From the NCBI GenBank assembly GCA_041485385.1, contig JBGPJM010000001.1, positions 1-64,000 of the forward strand: 64,000 bases of DNA, in the 5' to 3' direction. The notes under the pieces are model-generated. The model was given only the letters and a program-made list of their open reading frames with translations, made no database searches and had not been told where the DNA came from. Position 1 is the first letter of the stretch. Each line of letters begins with the position of its first letter. Made by a program: the position numbers and the translations under genes. The stretch comes from JBGPJM01 sp041485385 (GTDB lineage Bacteria; Planctomycetota; Phycisphaerae; Phycisphaerales; UBA1924). This document shows positions 8,218 through 16,239 of this stretch, piece after piece.

Positions 8218-9420
8218 ATGTCGTCCAAGAGCGTCCTCGTCCTCGGAGCCGGCAAGGTCGGCAAGTCGGTCGCCGAGCTCCTGCTGGGAACCGGCGGCGG
8301 GTCCTACCGCGTCACCATCGCCGACCGCGACGACGGCACACTCCGCGAAATCGACGGGAGCCTCGACCGCCTGCGGGCGCACGTCCCGCACCCCGTTGAC
8401 GCCGCCACGCGCCGCGTCGATGTCTCCGACGCCGGCGCCGTCCGTTCCGCCCTCAAGGGGCACGACTACGTCATCTGCATGCTCCCCTTCAACTTCGTCG
8501 CCGGCATCGCCGAGGCCGCCGGCGACCTGGGCGTCCACTACTTCGACGTCACCGAGGACGTCGAGACCACCGACCGCGTCAGGGCCATCGCCGCCCAGGG
8601 ACGCGCCACCGTCGCCCTGGTCCCGCAGTGCGGCCTGGCCCCGGGGTACATCGCCATCGCCGCCTACGACATCGCCCGCGGCTTCAGCGAACTGCACGAC
8701 CTCCGCCTGCGCGTCGGCGCCCTCCCTCAGTTCCCCACCAACGCCCTCAAGTACAACGTCACCTGGAGCGCCGCCGGCGTCGTCAACGAATACTGCGAGC
8801 CCTGCAACGTCATGCTCGGCGGCCGGCCCGTGCAGGTCCCCGCGCTCGAAGGCCTCGAGAACTTCTCCTTCGAGGGCGTCGAGTACGAGGCGTTCTACAC
8901 CTCCGGCGGCATCGGCAGCCTCATCGAGACGCTCACCGCCGAGAAGCGCACGACTCCCGAAACCACCCTCGCCTACAAGACCATCCGATACCCCGGCCAC
9001 TGCCAGATCATGAAGGTCCTGCTGCAGGACCTCCGCCTCGGCGTTGAGCACGCCGCCCCGACGCGCGACGGTACGAAGTTCGACCGCTCGCTCGCCGTGA
9101 GCCTCCTCGAGCACGCCCTGCCGCGGACCTTCCAGGACGTGGTCGTCGTCTTCATCAGCTGCATCGGCATCCGCAACGGCCGGCGCGAGCAGGTGAACTT
9201 CCGGCGCGCCATCCGCGCCACCGAGGTGTTCGGGCGCGTCTGGCCGGCCATCGAGCTCACCACCGCCGCCGGCGTGTGCGCCATGGTCGACCTCCACCGC
9301 CTCGGCAAGCTCCCCCGCACCGGCTTCGTCCGCCAGGAGCAGTGCACCCTGGACATGTTCAACCAGACCCCCTTCGGGCGCACGTTCGACGACGCCGGGG
9401 ACCTGTCGCCGGCCACCTGA
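8218..9420 (+). CDS. Saccharopine dehydrogenase-like NAD(P)-dependent oxidoreductase
   Basis: This 400-residue enzyme has an N-terminal Rossmann fold (SVLVLGAGKVGKSVAELL, residues 4-21) and the saccharopine-dehydrogenase C-terminal domain, with VALVPQCGLAPGYIAIAAYD and KTIRYPGHCQIMKVLLQD as family hallmarks. GGAGA lies 7 nt before the ATG. Such proteins act on saccharopine or related imino acids (lysine metabolism or carboxy(nor)spermidine synthesis). The GxCGLAPG and RYPGH blocks fit the lysine-6-dehydrogenase / saccharopine-reductase branch; the exact substrate is not resolved. It is followed 80 nt downstream by the M50 protease gene. Confidence 0.8.
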   Translation: MSSKSVLVLGAGKVGKSVAELLLGTGGGSYRVTIADRDDGTLREIDGSLDRLRAHVPHPVDAATRRVDVSDAGAVRSALKGHDYVICMLPFNFVAGIAEAAGDLGVHYFDVTEDVETTDRVRAIAAQGRATVALVPQCGLAPGYIAIAAYDIARGFSELHDLRLRVGALPQFPTNALKYNVTWSAAGVVNEYCEPCNVMLGGRPVQVPALEGLENFSFEGVEYEAFYTSGGIGSLIETLTAEKRTTPETTLAYKTIRYPGHCQIMKVLLQDLRLGVEHAAPTRDGTKFDRSLAVSLLEHALPRTFQDVVVVFISCIGIRNGRREQVNFRRAIRATEVFGRVWPAIELTTAAGVCAMVDLHRLGKLPRTGFVRQEQCTLDMFNQTPFGRTFDDAGDLSPAT

Positions 9421-9472
9421 CGGCCTTCCCGATTGCCGCCGCGGCCCCCACCCGTGCCCGGCGCAAACGGCG

Positions 9473-9478
9473 TAGACT
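9473..9478 (+). promoter_or_regulatory. Possible -10 hexamer TAGACT upstream of the M50 protease gene
   Basis: TAGACT would give a short leader of about 16 nt containing the GGAGG at 9491-9495. No convincing -35 is seen. The same hexamer precedes the GroES-like gene (36458) and the fabF-like gene (39422). Confidence 0.35.
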
Positions 9479-9500
9479 GGCGAGGATCCCGGAGGCCCTC

Positions 9501-10769
9501 ATGCTGAGCTGGTCCCTCAAGATCGGTTCCGTCCGCGGGATTCCCATCTTCATCCATTGGACCTTCCTGATCCTCATCGCCTGGATCATGGCCGGCCCGC
9601 TCCTGTCCGGCACGCCCGGCGCCGCGGCGGAGGGCCTCCGCAGCGCCGCGTTCGTCCTGGCCGTCTTCGCCTGCGTCGTCCTCCACGAGCTCGGGCACGC
9701 CCTGGCCGCGCGCCGTTTCGGCATCCGCACCATCGACATCACCCTCCTCCCCATCGGCGGCGTCGCGCGGCTGGAGAAGATGCCCGAGAAGCCGATGCAG
9801 GAGCTCATCGTCGCCCTGGCCGGGCCCGCCGTGAACGCCGTCATCGCCGCCCTCGTCGTTCCCGCGGTGCTGGCCACCGCGGGCGCCGAGGCCTTCACCG
9901 GCGCCGCGGCCATCGGCCACCATCGCGCCCACTTCCTGGCCAGCCTCGGCGCCGTCAACGTCACCCTCCTCCTCTTCAACCTCATCCCGGCCTTCCCCAT
10001 GGACGGCGGGCGCGTCCTGCGCGCCCTGCTCGCCATGAGCATGGGCCGGCCCAAGGCGACCCGCATCGCCGCGATCGTCGGGCAGGCCCTGGCCGTCGTC
10101 TTCGCGCTCCTGGGCTTGCTCAACGGGCACGTCCTGCTCATGCTCGTCGCCCTGTTCGTCTTCCTGGGAGCGGGCGCGGAGGCGCACGCGGAACAGTTCC
10201 GATCGGCTCTGCGCGGCCTGCCCGCCTCCGCGGCCATGATCACGCGCTTCGTCTGCCTGCGCGAGTCCGACACGCTCCGCAGGGCCGTGCAGGAGCTCCT
10301 TGCCGGCAGCCAGCAGGATTTCCCCGTGCTGGCCGACGGCGCCGGCGCCGCCGATGCCTCGGCCCTGGTCGGCGTCCTCACCCGCGCCGACCTGCTCCGC
10401 GCGCTCGCCGAGGGCATCGGCGCCGACCCCGCGGGCGACCAGCCGACGGTCGGCGCGATCATGCGCCGGCCGTGCCCGGTGGCCCTCGAGGATGAGGACC
10501 TCCAGGCCGCGCTGGATCGTGTCCGCGCGGAAGCACGCTGTGGGCCCGACGGCGCGCCCGCCGACGCCGCGGGCATCATGGGCTGCCCCGTCATCGCGGT
10601 GGTGCGCCGCGCGCCCGAGATACCGCCCCGTGACGACCCGTCCGGGCGCGCCCAGGGGCGCCTCGTCGGCGTCCTGACCCCGGACAACGTCGTGGAGCTC
10701 GTGATGATCCGCTCCGCGTCGGAGCGCCGGCGCGATGCACGTGCCGTCACGGTCCCCGCTTCGCGATGA
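9501..10769 (+). CDS. Site-2-protease family (M50) membrane metalloprotease with CBS domains
   Basis: This 422-residue integral membrane protein has the zinc-binding HELGH (62-66) in one helix and PAFPMDGGR (Asp168) in another, the two metal-ligand motifs of M50 intramembrane proteases. Hydrophobic helices span about 17-35, 45-62, 90-115, 145-165 and 190-220. Residues about 235-410 contain two CBS-like units (MITRFVCLRESDTLRRAV; TVGAIMRRPCPVALEDEDLQ) interrupted by an Ala-rich linker, as in the rhomboid-like SpoIVFB group with regulatory CBS domains. Cleavage of membrane-spanning regulators is the family role. GGAGG lies 5 nt upstream of the ATG. Confidence 0.85.
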   Translation: MLSWSLKIGSVRGIPIFIHWTFLILIAWIMAGPLLSGTPGAAAEGLRSAAFVLAVFACVVLHELGHALAARRFGIRTIDITLLPIGGVARLEKMPEKPMQELIVALAGPAVNAVIAALVVPAVLATAGAEAFTGAAAIGHHRAHFLASLGAVNVTLLLFNLIPAFPMDGGRVLRALLAMSMGRPKATRIAAIVGQALAVVFALLGLLNGHVLLMLVALFVFLGAGAEAHAEQFRSALRGLPASAAMITRFVCLRESDTLRRAVQELLAGSQQDFPVLADGAGAADASALVGVLTRADLLRALAEGIGADPAGDQPTVGAIMRRPCPVALEDEDLQAALDRVRAEARCGPDGAPADAAGIMGCPVIAVVRRAPEIPPRDDPSGRAQGRLVGVLTPDNVVELVMIRSASERRRDARAVTVPASR

Positions 10770-10803
10770 GACATTCCCCCGACCCCCCATCCCACATCCC
10801 CCA

Positions 10804-11124
10804 TCACTCCCGCGCCCGCCTCCCCCTCTTCTTCTCGAACTCCGGCACCGCCACCCCCCGCTCCACCAGCAGCACCCGCCACGCCTCCCCGGCCGGCCCG
10901 CCTCGCTCGCTGAACCGCCCGCTCTCGGCCCGCTGAACCAGCGACAACAGATCCGTCGCCGAGAAGACCCACGTCCGCCCGCCGTGCGTCGGCCCGCTCA
11001 CCCTCGCGGCCTTGCGGATCGTGTCGAACGTCTTGGCCGACAGCCCGCTGACATCCAGCAGCTCCTGCTTCGTCCAGCCCTCGGGCGCCTCGACAGGCGG
11101 CGATATATTCTGTCCACGTCCCAT
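10804..11124 (-). CDS. Small MerR/HTH-like DNA-binding protein
   Basis: This 106-residue protein has a plausible helix-turn-helix at about 17-45 (GWTKQELLDVSGLSAKTFDT) followed by a possible wing (GGRTWVFSATDLLSLVQRAE) that matches the layout of MerR-like or excisionase-like winged helices. The C-terminus is basic (EKKRGRRARE). The ATG at 11124 has no clear Shine-Dalgarno sequence. The target is unknown. It converges on the M50 gene (34 nt) and is divergent from the cytochrome b562-like gene across the octamer tract, where an operator could lie. Confidence 0.55.
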   Translation of the reverse strand: MGRGQNISPPVEAPEGWTKQELLDVSGLSAKTFDTIRKAARVSGPTHGGRTWVFSATDLLSLVQRAESGRFSERGGPAGEAWRVLLVERGVAVPEFEKKRGRRARE

Positions 11125-11186
11125 GCTCTGATCGTTGCACCCTTGCGGGCGTGGAAAGCGGAAAACAGGACGCCGGGACACGGGGA

Positions 11187-11261
11187 AGGGGAGACTGGGG
11201 GACTGGGGGGACGGGGAGACGGGGCGACGGGGAGATGGGGAGACGGGGAGATGGGGAGACG
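11187..11261 (+). repeat. Octamer tandem repeat (GGGGAGAC)n
   Basis: About nine units of an 8-bp repeat, variants GGGGAGAC, GGGGAGAT, GGGGCGAC and GGGGGACT, run between divergent genes. The unit resembles short tandem repeats best known from cyanobacterial genomes. No coding potential is claimed. Confidence 0.8.
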
Positions 11262-11314
11262 AAGGATGACGGTTCCCCCTTTCCGCATACGCCGCCCGCG
11301 CCCGCACAGCCCGG

Positions 11315-11320
11315 TACACT
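11315..11320 (+). promoter_or_regulatory. Possible -10 hexamer TACACT (GGTACACT)
   Basis: GGTACACT lies 36 nt upstream of the cytochrome b562-like start. The same octamer sits upstream of the prepilin gene (59843-59850). No clear -35 is present. Confidence 0.35.
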
Positions 11321-11355
11321 CCCCGCCCAACGCCTTCACCTCCCGGAGTCCCCGC

Positions 11356-11916
11356 ATGACCTGCCCGACCTTCCGTCTCCGCGCCCTCATCGCCGCCGTC
11401 TGCCTCGCCTCCATCGCCGGCGCCGTGATCGCGTTCCAGGCCGCGCAGCCCGAGCCGGCCTCGCCCGGTTCCAGGCAACCCTCCCCGCCCCCGCAGCCCG
11501 GCCAGCCAGGTGAACGCGGTCGCCCGGGCGGCCCCGGCGCCGAGGGCCGCCCGATCAGTATCGAGGGCGCGATGAAGACCATGAACGGCTCGCTCAGGCG
11601 CCTCAGGGGCCAGATCGCCGACCCCGCCAAGAAAGTCGAGAACCTCCGCCTCATCAACGACATGCAACGCGGCTGCGTCATGGCCAAGGGCCAGCCCCTC
11701 CCGCCCGACCGCGTCGAAGACGCCAAGGACGACGCGGCCAAGGCCAAGCTCAACGAAACCTTCCGCAGGGACCTCATGGCCGCGATGCGCACGCTCCTGG
11801 ACATCGAACAGGACCTCATGGACGGCAAGGCCGACTCCGCCAAAGCACGCTTGGAGGAAGTCATCAAAGCCCGCGACGCCGCGCACAAAGAGTTCGGCGT
11901 CAAGGAAGACGAGTGA
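11356..11916 (+). CDS. Cytochrome b562-like exported four-helix protein
   Basis: This 186-residue protein has a signal peptide (residues 1-27, LIAAVCLASIAGAVIAFQA), a Pro/Gly-rich spacer to about 65, then a helical domain of about 115 residues. The domain layout resembles cytochrome b562: an N-terminal helix containing Met (ISIEGAMKTMNGSLRRLRGQ), then helices ending in KARLEEVIKARDAAHKEFGV, where His of AHKEF matches the C-terminal haem-ligand position and Met the N-terminal one. No CxxCH is present, so haem would be non-covalent. GGAG lies 7 nt before the ATG. Haem binding is inferred. Confidence 0.65.
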   Translation: MTCPTFRLRALIAAVCLASIAGAVIAFQAAQPEPASPGSRQPSPPPQPGQPGERGRPGGPGAEGRPISIEGAMKTMNGSLRRLRGQIADPAKKVENLRLINDMQRGCVMAKGQPLPPDRVEDAKDDAAKAKLNETFRRDLMAAMRTLLDIEQDLMDGKADSAKARLEEVIKARDAAHKEFGVKEDE

Positions 11917-12225
11917 TCGGCAAGCGGTACGGCGCGCCCCCTCCTCTCCGTGCCCCCAGCGCCTCTGCGAGAGCCTCTGAGGTTCCGTGAGGTTCGGCGA
12001 GGTTCGGCGAGGTTTGGCGAGGTTTGGCGAGGTTTGGCATGGGTTTTTTGAGGTTCGATGGGGGTTTTCTGAGGTTCGGCGAGGTTTTTTGAGGTTTCGA
12101 GAGGTTTTTTGAGATTCATTTTCGGGGTGTTTTTGATGTAAGTTGTTGTAGCGTGGGGAGTTGTGTTGGTTCGAGGTGGCTTGGTTGGGTCGGGGGCTGA
12201 AAATGCATCGCTCGAAAAGAAGTGA

Positions 12226-12260
12226 GCAGTAAGCAGTGAGCAGTGAGCAGTGAGCAGAAG
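12226..12260 (+). repeat. GAGCAGT heptamer array inside copy A
   Basis: AAGCAGT/GAGCAGT/GAGCAGA heptamers, about five units, in frame with one another. Parallel arrays are at 1667-1694 and about 52903-52937. Confidence 0.8.
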
Positions 12261-12683
12261 AGGGGAGAAGAGGGGCGTGGGGGAGAGGGGACGAGAAGGG
12301 TCGAGAGATGTTGAGAAGGGTCGAGAGTTTTTGAGAAAAGCAGAGAAGGGCGGGGAAGGGTCGAGAGAAGCAGGGCAGGGTTTTTGTGTAAGTGCTTGTG
12401 ATATTGAGAGTTGTGATTTTTGAAGTGGTGTTTTTCGCGGCGAGGGGATTGAGTTTCTCGGGGTTTTTGGGTGATTTTTGAGGGTCGGCGCGGCGGCGTG
12501 ATCGCTGCAAGTTGCTTTCTGCAAAGCACGTGTGTTGATGCCTGGCTGATTGGACGCGGTTCTGAAATTCGTGTGCTCCTGGGATGGGGAGGCGTTGAGG
12601 CGTGGGGGCGTGGAGGCGTTCAGACGTGGGGCGGGCGCGGAGCGTGCGCGCGACGTCTCTCTACCCATGGGCCGTCGGTCCTG

Positions 12684-12807
12684 TTTGCGCGCGCAGAATG
12701 GGAATCGGCGGGGGTCGAATCGCGTAAGTGCTTGTGGCGCAAGGAGAAGAAAATTTTGAGGTTTGCGCTTTTGCGCGCGCCGGGCGCGCCTGTTCTGCGC
12801 GCGCAAA
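12684..12807. repeat. Foldback module with 13-bp inverted repeats in copy A
   Basis: TTTGCGCGCGCAG (12684-12696) and CTGCGCGCGCAAA (12795-12807) are perfect inverted repeats about 98 nt apart. Between them lie GTAAGTGCTTGTG, a smaller GCGCAA...TTGCGC pair and GCGCGCGCCGGGCGCGC. In copy B the arms are 53347-53359 and 53459-53470 (12 of 13 bp kept). Confidence 0.8.
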
Positions 12808-13150
12808 CTGGCTCCACCGTTCAGGGGGGCTGGTTGCCGCGGTGGCCGCGGGTGCCCAGATGGCCGCGGGTGGGCGGGGTGGGGTGGTGTGATGCGCACA
12901 GCCTGCGACTTCCGTCGTGGAGATGACGACTCGCTGCGCATCGTGGCTCGTGGGGTGCGTCCGCGGTTGATTGGGGACCGGATGCGGGGCGGTGGCCGCG
13001 CTCCTCTCGAGAGGCAGAGGGCATAGCCCCGACCTCGACGCCCGCGCGATCGCGGACGCACCGGACGAGCCCCCGCGGACCGCGTCCCCGCGCTCCGCCC
13101 GCCCGCTGCGCGAGGCGGCTCGTCGGGTACGGTCCCCGCGAAATTCAGGG

Positions 13151-13471
13151 TGGGACCGGTGAACGGGGCGAGCCGTTCGGTTGGACCGCGAAGTGCGGCA
13201 AGAACAATTTCAGGAATCGCGCAAGGAAGCTGCCCGAGCACAGCACAGGCTTCCAGGACGCCGGCCCGCGCTCCTGCCGGCCCGCCGACGAGCTCCTCGC
13301 CACGAAGCACGCGGGCGCGGGCCGGACCAAGGGCGCGGCCTTCGGCCCGGCTCGCGAACCGGGCGAGCCCCTCAAGGCCGAGTGCCTGCGTCGGCGGGCG
13401 GCGGAAGCACCGCGACCTTTCGCCGCCGCCCCGCACTCCGGGCAGGGCTCTCCGCGCCGATGCCGCGGCGG
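13151..13471. other. No supported gene; start-less open frame
   Basis: Between the end of copy A and the stop of the PPC-like gene, one plus-strand frame (codons in phase with 13167) stays open with mostly G/C third positions but has no start codon. It could be a gene remnant. I recognise no family in it and list no CDS. Confidence 0.4.
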
Positions 13472-16129
13472 TCAGGGGCAACCGGCGAAGAACGCCGGAA
13501 GGAAGTCGAAGAAGTCCTGAGCCGTGGTCATGCCGTCGGCGTTGAAGTCGGCGCGGCCGGCGAAGAACGCGTTCAGGAAGTCGAAGAAGTCCTGTGAGTT
13601 GGCGGAGCCGTCGTTGTTGAAGTCGGCGGGGCAGGGGCTGTTGGAGCAAGCGCCGGGCGTCGCGGCGGGCGTGAGGCTGAACGACCTGGGACTGGGAGGG
13701 AAGAGCGAGTCGGAGGGGATCTGCAGGGTGTCAAGTCCCTGAGAGTCCTTCAGTCCGACGGTGACATCGGACGTGTCGCCTGGGAAACCGCTGAACGTGC
13801 TGCGGTCGTCGAGTTCGGCGTAGCGGAGTTCGATGCGGTTCGAGCTTTCGAAGAGCACGACCTGGAAGGTGTCCGTACCGTCAAACCAGCCGCCGGGCAT
13901 GTGTTGCCATGAGGCGATGAATCGGCGGGAGCCGGGGATGCCGTCGGTGCGGACATACATGGCACCGCCGATCGGATACAGATCATCCCAGAGGGCGAAG
14001 ATGGCGTTGTTGGGCGGGGTGGAGTAGAACCGATTGGTGTTCTGGGCCACGCCCAGCGGCTGGTTGCCGAAGGCGAGATAGCCGTTGTCGCCGATGCCGA
14101 TGCTGGTGTAGCGGCGGCCGTAGAACTCAAACTCAAAGCCGATGTCGACGGATCGACCGGTGTTGTTGGCCAGCACGATCGGAGTGCCATCGGCGGAAAT
14201 ATCTTCAAAGGGTGCATCGGCCTCGGCTTGTGTGTAGGCGGCGCTGGGGCAGACGGTGTTCTCGCCGGAGAATCGGCCGAACTGGGCGGCGCAGTCGGCG
14301 GCGGTGGTCAGCGAGCAGCCGTTCTGCGTGCAGCAGGCGCCCAGTGGCTGCGAATCGATCGTCAGGATGTAGCGTGTGGGTAGCGCGCAGGGCCAGTCCC
14401 AGAAGAGACCCGAGTTGTTGCCGGAATCCGGGAAGACGAGCACGCCGAAACGCCCGGCGGGCAGTGTGAATGAAAGGCTGGCAGGGCCGGCGCAGCGAGT
14501 GAGTTCCAAATCGTTGGCGATCACCTCGGCCGGGCAGGTGTCGGACATCAGCAGGACGCGCACGGGGAACTCGGCGGTCACGTTGATCGTGACGAAGGCG
14601 GGGTGGTCGAGCGTGCAACGGTACCAGTCGAAGTCGCGTCTGCCGCCGTTGGCATAACTGGAACCCCAGACAGTGATGTTGGGCGAGGGCAGGTCCTGGA
14701 AGAGCGGCGGGTCGCCTGGGGCGTAACCCCTGCAGCCGTAGTTGTTCTGCTGGCCGCATAATTCGGGCTCGATGAATGCGCCGGCGGGCTGGGTGAGGCA
14801 GGGGAGGATCGGCGCCGAGGTGCTGAGGGTAAGGGTGCCGGTGCCGGAGTCGCCGCCATCGCCGGCGATGCGAACAAGGTAACTGCGCCCGGCGATCGCG
14901 TTGAACCGGGCATCCATGCGGCCTCCGCAACTGATCCCGTTGATGAAGCGAAGGACCGATCGGGAGCAGACGAGTTCCGTGTCGGTGGCCTGGTCGATCA
15001 CCGACATGACGCCGTCGTAGAGATACCCCCCGCCAGTTGCGCAGGAGACGAGAGTGACGAGGTTGTCGACCGACGCCTGATAGACGAACCAAATGTCATT
15101 GGCAGTGAACCCGCCGCCGCCGTCGCAGGTGGACGAGCCGTCCGTGAGCGCCCCGCGGGTGGTGAACGGGTTGGCACCTTCAACCAGCGGGGCGGCGTTG
15201 GCTCGCAGATCGTTGGGCGGCGGCTGGACGATCGTGACGGACAACTCGCCCATGTAGCCGTTTGGAAGGGGAACGCCTTCTGAATGGCCCGCCGTGCTCG
15301 ACGCTACGCGGAGAAGCACGACTTGGCCAATGGTGACGGGCAAGGAAAGCGAAGCCTGCGATGCGCACGCGAACGGGGATGAGCCGCACGAGTCGAACGC
15401 GGCAGTCGTCCATCCGCCGCTCACTATCGCAACACCGGACGCGGCGGCCGTGTACCTGAACCAAACATCCCTCACGCCGCCAAAGGTATCCGAACCGCAG
15501 GGAGCACTGATCTCGGTGGCCGCGGCGAGGCTGCTGAAGGCAAGGGGTGTGTCGGCGAAGAGGTCGATCGCATCGACGCACACGTCATTAGCGGGCGGAG
15601 GCAGCATCGTAATCGTGAAGGTGCCGATGACGGAAGATGGACCGACCGGGCCGTTCGTAGGTCCGCCGATGCGGATGAGGATGCTCTGGCCTTCGGAAAC
15701 GTTGACGTACACCTGCGAGATGACACAGAATGGGTTGGAGGAACCATCGTCGCCGACGGGATCGCACGCCAGTTCCGTGCCGCCGCAGGATGACTGGACA
15801 GTCAGTGTTGCAGCGTTGTACCAATAGTCAGGCTCGAATGGGGTGCTGCAGGCGACGATCCAGGCCGCTCCCGCCGAGGGGGCGGTGAAACTGAACCAGA
15901 CGTCTCCGCGAACGTCGCCGCCGGGGCTGTTGGCGGCAACGCACGGCCAGGGATCGGCGCTGCGCGTGGCGGTGGTGGTGTCGAACGCCTCCTCGGTGTC
16001 GATCACGACGGGAATCGCACCCGAACACTCGTCGTTGGCGGGTTGCGCCCGCACCGACGTCTCGATGAATAGCAGGGACGCACACCCAACAAGGACGGAG
16101 CAACAACATCGCATCGTTTGACTTGGCAT
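13472..16129 (-). CDS. Large secreted multidomain protein with PPC-like domains and GC-type dockerin tail
   Basis: This 885-residue exported protein has a signal peptide at 1-28 ending SVRAQ. Three or four beta-sandwich units begin PANDECSGAIPV, PPANDVCVDAIDLF and PPPNDLRANAAPLV; these resemble bacterial pre-peptidase C-terminal domains. A Cys-rich segment GACCTQNGCSLTTAADCAAQ and a nidogen-like block (GDNGYLAFGNQ...NAIFALWDDLYPIG) follow. The last ~55 residues are the paired [15 protein letters not shown] / TAQDFFDFLPAFFAGC GC-dockerin tail. No protease motif is seen, so a binding or structural surface role is likely. The ATG at 16129 follows GAGGTG. The leader matches that of the next gene upstream. 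Confidence 0.8.
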   Translation of the reverse strand: MPSQTMRCCCSVLVGCASLLFIETSVRAQPANDECSGAIPVVIDTEEAFDTTTATRSADPWPCVAANSPGGDVRGDVWFSFTAPSAGAAWIVACSTPFEPDYWYNAATLTVQSSCGGTELACDPVGDDGSSNPFCVISQVYVNVSEGQSILIRIGGPTNGPVGPSSVIGTFTITMLPPPANDVCVDAIDLFADTPLAFSSLAAATEISAPCGSDTFGGVRDVWFRYTAAASGVAIVSGGWTTAAFDSCGSSPFACASQASLSLPVTIGQVVLLRVASSTAGHSEGVPLPNGYMGELSVTIVQPPPNDLRANAAPLVEGANPFTTRGALTDGSSTCDGGGGFTANDIWFVYQASVDNLVTLVSCATGGGYLYDGVMSVIDQATDTELVCSRSVLRFINGISCGGRMDARFNAIAGRSYLVRIAGDGGDSGTGTLTLSTSAPILPCLTQPAGAFIEPELCGQQNNYGCRGYAPGDPPLFQDLPSPNITVWGSSYANGGRRDFDWYRCTLDHPAFVTINVTAEFPVRVLLMSDTCPAEVIANDLELTRCAGPASLSFTLPAGRFGVLVFPDSGNNSGLFWDWPCALPTRYILTIDSQPLGACCTQNGCSLTTAADCAAQFGRFSGENTVCPSAAYTQAEADAPFEDISADGTPIVLANNTGRSVDIGFEFEFYGRRYTSIGIGDNGYLAFGNQPLGVAQNTNRFYSTPPNNAIFALWDDLYPIGGAMYVRTDGIPGSRRFIASWQHMPGGWFDGTDTFQVVLFESSNRIELRYAELDDRSTFSGFPGDTSDVTVGLKDSQGLDTLQIPSDSLFPPSPRSFSLTPAATPGACSNSPCPADFNNDGSANSQDFFDFLNAFFAGRADFNADGMTTAQDFFDFLPAFFAGCP

Positions 16130-16185
16130 TCTGTTCACCTCACGAAAAAGCCGACATGACACGCGTGTCCCCGCCCGGCTGAGAA
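16119..16185 (-). repeat. Duplicated leader (copy 1)
   Basis: TTGACTTGGCATTCTGTTCACCTCACGA, then AGCCGACATGACACG, about 65 bp, matches 17541-17606 with very few differences. It contains the GAGGTGAACAGA ribosome site of the 885-residue gene, so promoter and leader have probably been copied together. Confidence 0.8.
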
Positions 16186-16239
16186 CACCCGCGCGATGGC
16201 GTCAACCATCGCGCGGGCGTGTGCTGCGTAAGTCGGCTC

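Larger units (their letters stand above)
11979..13150 (+). repeat. Dispersed modular non-coding element, full copy A
   Basis: About 1.17 kb without a supported gene, colinear with copy B (52677-53820). Order: GAGGTTYGGC decamers and GGTTTTTTGAGG runs (11979-12125); GATGTAAGTTGTTGTAG (about 12136); GAGCAGT heptamers (12226-12258); polypurine tract with AAGGGTCGAGAG units (12259-12375); TGTAAGTGCTTGTG (about 12388); GTTTTTCGCG and GGTCGGCGCGGCGG blocks (12420-12530); a foldback module with 13-bp inverted repeats (12684-12807) containing CGTAAGTGCTTGTGG; a GC-rich end (12940-13150) shared with B. The region around 12690-12870 is about 90% identical to B by eye, with a 1-nt indel that breaks any shared reading frame. 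Confidence 0.85.

Noticed and set aside
12620..12817. Similar small open frames inside element copies A (12620-12817) and B (about 53328-53576)
   Set aside because: A 1-nt indel (GGGAATCGG versus GGGAAATCGG) puts the copies out of frame, and no ribosome site or family resemblance is present.
10998..13649. Long minus-strand frames across copy A (883 and 568 residues)
   Set aside because: They are composed of Ser/Pro/Lys-rich translations of simple repeats and swallow unrelated genes at both ends; only the 106-residue HTH part is supported.
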